This document shows, piece after piece, positions 57,882-64,000 of a DNA stretch of 64,000 nucleotides. Position numbers and translations under genes: made by a program. The notes under the pieces were generated by a model, which saw only the letters and a program-made list of their open reading frames with translations, had not been told where the DNA came from and did not search any database. Numbering within the stretch: the first letter of the stretch is position 1; every line of letters starts with the position of its first letter. The stretch comes from Dryas octopetala (lineage: Eukaryota > Streptophyta > Magnoliopsida > Rosales > Rosaceae): contig OY992834.1 of the NCBI GenBank assembly GCA_963921425.1, positions 16,804,164 through 16,868,163 of the forward strand, in the 5' to 3' direction.

Positions 57882-58483
57882 TTACCCCGAGCTCGATGAA
57901 AGATCTCGTAAAGAATGTTGAACATAATCAACGTTATTAAAGAGATACATGGCACTTAGGCTCAAACTCAGGATCGACATCTTCAAAGCAAGTTTTGGAC
58001 CCTTGAAGATGGGGCAAACACGAAAAATCCTAAAGGGATAGAGACGACTAAGACTCCTATAGGCCATCTTTGGAGGTCGTGGCGTCAACCATCGTTTCAT
58101 CATTGGCAACGGTCGCGACCTCGACCTCGGGAGAATCAAAGACTCTTTCGAGGCTAAAGGATCAGGAATAACGTCATCTTTCGCTAAGTCTTTCTCGACA
58201 TCCACACACTTCATAAGTTCCAATTCAAACTCGAGCTCGAGGCACCGATCTTGAGAAGACAAAAGTTGTCCGGCAAAGGCACCTTTCTCCACTTCCAACA
58301 AACTAAACTTTCTGGAAGCTTCACGAGCAGAAACTTCAAGCTCTCGAACTCAGTCATCAAAGTCACGGGCAAGCTTACTTTCTTTTCTCGGCCGCGAGGC
58401 GAAAGTCCTAAAGAAACAACACAAAGGACTTGCAGTACAAAAAGAAGTAACGCATGTTGATGTGTTGAACCCGTGTGCTTCAA
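57882..58483 (-). other. Antisense open frames, possible relic of a coiled-coil retrotransposon ORF
   Basis: On the minus strand a frame reads MLEVEKGAFAGQLLSSQDR, then LELEFELELMK, helix-forming and rich in Glu and Leu. Large plant Gypsy relatives often carry an antisense ORF at this place, between the gag/pol region and the 3' LTR. The frame is short, so this could be chance. Confidence 0.3.
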
Positions 58484-58618
58484 GGTTAGATAAATAACCT
58501 ACAACATAGACCCAAGAAATCAAGAATTCTACTTCAACGCGAATGGCCTGAGAAATAATTTCATGTCCCTTCTAACTCAAGGAGTTTGAATGTCAAAAGG
58601 AAAAGGAAATGAGGCATC

Positions 58619-59182
58619 TGTTGAAGCAAAAAATCGCAACGACACATGACAATTTATTATTTGCTATGGAAATTCAAAGACCCAATCAAAGGTGATGTGT
58701 AATTTACATTTATGAGAGATTTATTAAATTAATCATGAAGATATAATTTGAAAATGATTCCCATCTAATCTTAATTATCAATTATCTCATTTATTGTTAT
58801 TTATTTAGAGAAATAATTGAGTGATAATTGTGAGTAAAATAAGGAGGAAAACTGGGAGTGAAACACTTCAAAGTGTTCACCATGTTTCAGCCGAATATGG
58901 ATGTTGGAGAAATCCCATGATTTCTCCAACAAAACCCATAATCATAGAAGGCTGTTAACAGCTAGGGAGAAATCAAGGGATTAGTTACAAAAACTACTAT
59001 AAAATCTCATGGAAGTCACTTGGAAAAGGTATGTTGAAATCTTTTTACAAACTTGAAAGCTTTTCTTGTTCTGATTTTGGCATCATAGGGTTTTTTGCTG
59101 GTAAACCTCATCCGTCTTCGAGGAGGAGAAGTTTTGACAAGTCAAGCAAGAAGATACAGCGCTCCAAGTCAGACGTTCAACA
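58619..59182 (+). repeat. 3' LTR, 564 bp
   Basis: It starts tgttgaagcaaaaaatcgc and ends gacgttcaaca, then the ACTAG flank. It matches the 5' LTR with scattered substitutions. The 3' part between gttca and ttcaaca is collapsed relative to the 5' copy. Confidence 0.85.
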
Positions 59183-59187
59183 ACTAG

Positions 59188-60730
59188 CATGATAATTTAA
59201 TCAAACAAATCATAGCAAGCGGAAACTAAATCAAAGTTTTCTAGTTTTAAATCGAAGATCATATGAGTTGCAAGGTGTAAAACGTGACTTAATAAAATTT
59301 AAAGCAAGAGAGGATCAAAATTATACTCTTTCTCTTCATAGGAGGCATACCCAAGTAAAGAGTTTTGTCCAACCCTAAAACACTAAAAGAAACACAAAGA
59401 TTACAAAATATTTTTTTTTTTTTCTCCAATATCTTCATGTCTAGCTAATTCAATCGTTCTTATTAAGTCAATATTGCCTATCAACCTAATATTATTCCAT
59501 ATATATATGAAGTTCATCATCATGCAAATTTGATTATACAAAACAAGAAATATATGTTTCATGATATATCAATAACACAAGAGAGTTATGATCAGCAATA
59601 AAATTGTTGAGCATGATCGGAATCCTCTACCTTGTGTGCTGTTTCCAACCTTTGGAGATACCACGTCCCTTTAATTAATCTAATGATGAGATTTTTTATT
59701 TTTTTAATCCAACCTCACCGTTCTTCTCATCTCATGAATCACAACTCAAGTTTGGTAATTAATATTTCAAGATCAATATGATCATCTTCCTTCACTTAAA
59801 TATAGATCCAAACTCCCTCGCACCATCATTTAACTAAAAACTCCAATAAATTAACAACTATTCCATTTGAAAAACGATGAAAAGTAAATCAAAAAATGAT
59901 CGAAATTATAAATTCCCGAGGAAAATTTGACAGTGGACAATCTTACTAAATAAGCAACCTAAGCTAATTAAATCAAGAAAATAAATGTGAATTACTTTTT
60001 TTAACTAAATAAACTGGCAATATAAAAAAAATATAACAAATGGAAATGAATAAAAAAAGTTGATTTGAAAAATAGTCCAAAGTTAGATGTTGATGTGTAT
60101 AAAGTATATGCAGTCAATGTCCTAAAATTATATTCTAAAATGTCATCAGGTTTAAATTAAAAATAAATTTTTTAGAGACCCTTAAATCTTTTACAAAAAG
60201 AGCTTTGATACTTCCATGCTAAAAATTGGAATAGTTTTGCAGTTATCAGAGAATATGCATGGATTATGCTCATAAATGCATGTGTTAAAGTGCAAAAATC
60301 GATGTGTGAGATTCACTACAGATCGAAAACCAATAGCTCCGGCAGCATTGTCTTTCCAAGAAAAATTACTAGACTAGGTCTTAGTCGGCTAGCTCCAAAA
60401 AGAGATTGCGAATAATTTCAAGGAAAACAATAATCAAAACACAAAAGAGCTAATGTGGGTGTTAATTTTTTTATTCGTATTTATTTTTAATTTCTTTTCT
60501 TTGCTTCTTCTATACATTATTTATTGTCTATGCTTTGTGAACCAACATATTCAACATGTTACGAGGAATTATTTCATTTTGATTTTTCTCATCTATAAGC
60601 TTAAGGTTATGATATTCAAAATTATTAAAATAATTTATTACTTTTTTGACATGCTATAATTACCAATTCTTATTGTATAAAAATATTATCAATGTATGTA
60701 TATATTATAAGGGGCTAGTATTTTTTAAAA
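59188..60730. other. AT-rich spacer without a recognisable gene
   Basis: Only homopolymers and short chance frames are visible, such as a hydrophobic 68-residue one at 60453-60659. No domain, RNA gene or repeat structure was recognised. Confidence 0.5.
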
Positions 60731-60938
60731 GGTTTTTTTAGACAAATACCACATGTACTATAGGGGGTGTACACAAATACCACCCAATAAAAAAGTTTTG
60801 GCCATTTACCACCCAGACATACACAAATGTGCCAATTTGACACCTACTGTCACATTCTATCAAATATTATGTTAAGTATAAGGATACTTTCATCAATTCA
60901 AATATAACATTTAATTTTTATTTTTTATTAAAAAAATA

Positions 60939-61945
60939 GTGCTACTATTTGCACACCCAATTTCTTCTCTTTGCACACCCTCCCCAACTTAATTTGTGAA
61001 TTTACCCCATTGACACAAAGAGAAAAGACCTTACACACCTCATCTCTCTTTCTCTCTCTATCTCCTCTCTCCATTTCTCTGTCTTTGTCTGGAAACACAA
61101 CCCAACTCCCTCCCTCCCCCACTTCACCCGAACCACCCAGCGCCTCCCCCCTCACCAACCACCTCCCTCCCTCCCCCCTCTTCACCCGACCTACCCAACC
61201 CCTCATCTCTCTCTCTGTCTTTTTCCCTATCCTCTCTCCATCTCTCTCCTCTCTATTTCCCTTTCTCTATCTCTGTTCAAGGAAGCCATGGCCCTACCCC
61301 GCACCGAGCTGCCGCTGCAGCCATAGTCCAAGCACAACAAGAAGAAACCCATGTCATCACCATGTCGACAACGCAGAGCCCACCGCCAGAGCCAACCCTA
61401 CCATGCCGCTCTCCTTCAGCGACGCCGCCATCGACGACTCTAAAGAGTCGAGCAAGCTCCCAAGCCCATCGGTGCCGCCCATAACCTTTAAAAAAAAAAC
61501 TGCAGCTGGTTCGGAAGTCATCCACCAAACAATCCTGTTATATTCGGCGGATGACTGCCGAACGAAACTAACATTTTCAACGGACCAATGCTGAACGAAA
61601 TGAACCACCTCAGATATGGAGGCTCTCATTCTGTCCAGCCGAGAAGGTGCGAAAGAAAGAGGGGGAAGGAAGAAAGAGAAAGAGAAAGAGAAAGAAATAG
61701 AGAGAGAGAGAGAGAGAGGGAAGGAGATGGGGGTGAAAGACGTCGGCGCTGGCAATGACAGAGGTAGGTGGGGTTGGGGTGGGGTGTGTAGTGAGAAATT
61801 TGGTTAGATTAATGTGGTTGGGGTATTTCGGTAATTGGGAGGGGCCGGTGTGTATATGAGAAAATTCAAATGTGAGAGGAGTGGGGGGTGTGTAGTGAGA
61901 AAGGGTATGCAAGGAAAGAAAATGGGGTGTGCAAATAGCAGCACC
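60939..61945. mobile_element. Nested foldback/MULE-like element, about 1.0 kb
   Basis: The left end GTGCTACTATTTGCACACCC is mirrored at the right as GGTGCTGCTATTTGCACACCC (inverse, 61945-61925). The arms continue inward with tttctttgcacaccct/aggg blocks. Flanks ttaaaaaaa(t) on both sides fit an A-rich target duplication. The interior is CT- and GC-rich, with open frames that are low-complexity (Ser/Leu/Pro). I do not call them genes. Confidence 0.7.
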
Positions 61946-62225
61946 TTAAAAAATTTAGACTAAAAGTCAAATTAAAAAGAATAGAAAAACATAAAATAAA
62001 ATAATAAAAAAACCCACTTGCATCCCCACTCCCCACCAAGTCAATCCCTAACCCACCCTCACCCCACTCCCACCCACCCACCCACCCTGCCGTCGGATCA
62101 ACCACCGGCGGCTCATCCCTACTCTCTCTCTTCCTTTCTTTGCCCTTAATTTCTCTCTCTCCTCCCCTCTCTCTCTCTCTCTCCCTCTATTTTCTGATAT
62201 CTTTATTCAGATCTGGACAATGCAC

Positions 62226-62228
<3 letters not shown>

Positions 62229-62272
<44 letters not shown>
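62229..62272 (+). repeat. (CT)n microsatellite, about 21 units
   Basis: A pure CT run inside the long-TIR element, with shorter CT runs at 62150-62185. Confidence 0.85.
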
Positions 62273-62273
<1 letters not shown>

Positions 62274-63299
62274 TCAGATCTTGAAAACGCACTTGGACCA
62301 CCTTGCTCACATCTTTTGTGCTATTTTGGTAGGCTCGAGATCTAAAAAACTGTAATGTGTGTGAATTTGTGATATGGACTAAAGATAATTTAAGGGTTTG
62401 TGGAAGAACTCGTGACCTCAAGAAACAATAAGGTTAACAGAGGAGCCTTTGACCTCTAATGTTGTTTACTTAATTCTCTTATCCCTTTTCATTCATTAAG
62501 TAGACACCTTATATAGGTGTTTATTACAACCAATATCTCTAGAAATAAGGAAACAACATCCTAGTAACTAACAACTACACCATCCCACGTTAAAAGCAAG
62601 ATCAAAACCATCCCAATAATCCTACTTATTAGCCCACAACTGATCTATCCTAATCTGACTTCTACTCAAAGACATATCTTATTGAAAGTAAATAAAATAA
62701 CAACTTAATAAAAATAGAGCACGTAACAATTTGACGATTTAGATTTTATCTGTTTAATTCTTTTTTTATCTGTTTGAATTTTAAAAAGAATGGTAGAACT
62801 TGAAGGTGCATCATTCAATGCTTCGTTCTGCATCGTTGACCCATTTGTCTTCGATCCCTTGCTTTTAAGTAAAATTGTGACATTTGCTTAATGGATGATG
62901 TACAAGAAAGTTCTGCTTCAGTGTGTGGAACTTGGGTATCAATGGGGGGGTTTGGTTATTTTGTTTTTATTTTTAATTTGATTTAAGTGTTATTATGTAG
63001 AAACATTTTTCATTTTTAAATTTTAATTTTTTTAATGTTTATTCAAGGACAAAATGGGAAACTTAAGATAAAACCTTCTGATTTAACAAAGAAATTAACA
63101 TGAGGTGTCACATTGTCACCTTTGTGTAAGTTTGGGTAGTAAATTGCCAAAAAAACAAATTTTGGGTGGTATTTGTACACATCATTTATAGTATAGGTGA
63201 TATTTGTACAAAAAAACCTTTTTATTTTACAAAAAAACCGGCCTTGTGTTCATGACACTAGAACAGGTGACTTTATGTCTCATAGGCGTACTTGTTGGG

Positions 63300-63540
63300 C
63301 TAGGCTAAAAGCCAATTGACCGATTCACCTAGGGCTCACCAAATAGCCCAAGGCCTGAAGCCCACCCGAAGCCCGCCCGGCCCATTGGGCCCGAAGCCCG
63401 ATTTGGCCCGACATTTGGGCCGGCCCGGCCCGGCCCGAAAATTTCTTGGGTTGGGCTTGGGCCATCCCCTTGAAGCCCACGGCCCGCTTAGGCCCGCCCA
63501 AAGCCCGGCCCGAAGCCCAAAGCCCAAAGCCCGTTTAATA
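63300..63540. repeat. GCCCGAAGCCC-rich low-complexity module
   Basis: The segment is made of gggctt/aagccc and ggcccg units in both orientations, far GC-richer than its surroundings. Similar motif-rich modules occur inside plant hAT-type repeats. Ends cannot be set, and the open frames through it are Pro/Gly/Arg repeats without meaning. Confidence 0.6.
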
Positions 63541-63556
63541 TCTTCAATAAAAAAAA

Positions 63557-63640
63557 TATAGGATTTTGGCTATGTTATGAATTGAACTTGAGACCTCATA
63601 GAACAAATTTCAACTCTCAACCAACTGAGCTGACTAGTTT
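63557..63640 (-). repeat. tRNA-related sequence (pseudo-tRNA or SINE head)
   Basis: On the minus strand AGCTCAGTTGGTTGAGAG matches a tRNA A-box/D-arm. About 30 bases later AAGTTCAATTC resembles a B-box/T-loop. The acceptor stem does not pair and the anticodon arm is not recognisable. I call it tRNA-derived repeat sequence, not a functional tRNA. Confidence 0.45.
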
Positions 63641-64000
63641 ATTTGTCTAATTTGTGAATCATAACATATTTAATAGGTTTTTCGTTTGTTTACTCTAATA
63701 AATTATTAATATGCTTATTAAGTTATTATATAATTCTATAATATTAGTAAATAGTAATAGTGTAAAGTGTAAACTATACTATGTAATACCATAAATAATA
63801 AACTTTGAAAATTATATACAACATTACAAATTTACAACTATAATAAAACATAAATGTATATGTATATATACAACTTTTATAATACAACTATAATTAAAGT
63901 TATTAAACCATGATTGTTCATTAATTTAATAATTTGAACCGTTCATTTTATATGTTGATAGTCAAAGATTATCCTTACAAAAAATCGGCCAAATCGGAAT
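63641..64000. other. AT-rich spacer at the window edge
   Basis: About 80 percent A/T with taat- and atat-type runs. No feature is supported. Confidence 0.5.

Larger units (their letters stand above)
54566..59182 (+). mobile_element. Gag-only LTR retrotransposon (TR-GAG type), 4617 bp
   Basis: Two LTRs (54566-55183 and 58619-59182) share long similarity. The whole is bounded by identical 5-bp duplications ACTAG (54561-54565 and 59183-59187). Immediately after the left LTR, gttgacgccatctatggg resembles the conserved primer-site region of plant Gypsy elements (TGGCGCCGTCTGTGGG). The 3.4-kb interior holds a gag gene but no protease, reverse transcriptase or integrase. That fits a gag-only TR-GAG or LARD-like element mobilised in trans. 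Confidence 0.9.
60731..63218. mobile_element. Non-autonomous DNA transposon with long inverted ends, host of a nested element
   Basis: The left end GGTTTTTTTAGACAAATACC and right end (inverse GGTTTTTTTGTACAAATATC) are inverted copies. The similarity continues inward for well over 100 bp: tgtacacaaataccaccca on the left against tgtacaaataccacccaa on the inverted right. The 2.49-kb interior carries another foldback (60939-61945), a CT microsatellite and non-coding sequence. No transposase was found. The superfamily is uncertain; long ends suggest a MULE. Confidence 0.7.

Noticed and set aside
60971..61912. Frames of 207, 132 and 100 residues in the nested foldback
   Set aside because: Mostly Ser/Leu/Pro or basic repeats from CT-rich DNA inside inverted arms, with no domain and no consistent strand.
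63316..63561. Pro/Arg/Gly-rich frames on both strands
   Set aside because: Produced by the GCCCGAAGCCC repeat. Open frames on both strands reflect base composition.
63557..63640. Functional tRNA gene on the minus strand
   Set aside because: The A-box is good, but the acceptor stem and anticodon arm do not form and the B-box is degenerate.

Overview
This is plant nuclear DNA from a seed plant, most likely a eudicot. The evidence is spliced genes with GT-AG introns and polypyrimidine tracts, CT/GA microsatellites in 5' leaders, a VAMP72-family longin R-SNARE with the acidic insert typical of VAMP727, a DOXC-type 2-oxoglutarate dioxygenase, and dense plant transposon families (CACTA, MULE, hAT, Tourist-like, LINE, Copia, TR-GAG). 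I cannot name the species. No organelle or bacterial sequence is evident.

Only three ordinary host genes were found, all on the + strand. They are a five-exon VAMP727-like R-SNARE (CDS 5281-10568), a three-exon hemerythrin (HHE) protein with a GST-N-like front end (13440-16460), and a four-exon DMR6/2-ODD19-like dioxygenase (44595-46002). Their reading frames are intact across every junction I placed. The rest is transposons and AT-rich spacer.

Region 1 (1-17 kb) holds the first two genes among small elements: a tRNA-derived SINE-like tail, a 167-bp palindrome, a 1.08-kb MULE-like foldback with identical 9-bp target duplications, a LINE 3' end and a Tourist-like MITE inside VAMP727 intron 3, and an hAT-like MITE in the hemerythrin gene.

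Region 2 (18-34 kb) is a nested transposon complex. A decayed Mutator-like (MULE) transposase gene on the minus strand is split by a 10.58-kb CACTA element (21040-31616). The CACTA element has matching 3-bp flanks (CAG), repetitive subterminal arrays and two apparently intact multi-exon genes: a 1072-residue TNP2 transposase and a 710-residue protein ending in a Ulp1-type cysteine protease with all catalytic residues. It looks recently active. A broken Copia gag and LTR lie to its right.

Region 3 (34-44 kb) is AT-rich spacer with a pure-motif minisatellite, a plant-mobile-domain (PMD) pseudogene with five in-frame stops and no frameshift, and a dispersed hairpin cassette (GCTTCAGCCTC...).

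Region 4 (44-64 kb) has the dioxygenase gene, an 882-bp hAT-type element with a perfect 8-bp duplication, and a 4.73-kb non-autonomous CACTA element (49220-53946, flanks AAA). That element carries a captured 5' piece of a CDC48 AAA-ATPase gene, with introns and probable leader, and a 32-bp relic matching the last protease exon of the first CACTA element. Beyond it lie a gag-only LTR retrotransposon (54566-59182, flanks ACTAG) and a foldback nested inside another long-TIR element (60731-63218).

The strongest candidates for novelty are the intact CACTA element with a CAC-extended terminus nested in a MULE, and the related non-autonomous CACTA that has captured the CDC48 promoter-proximal region.
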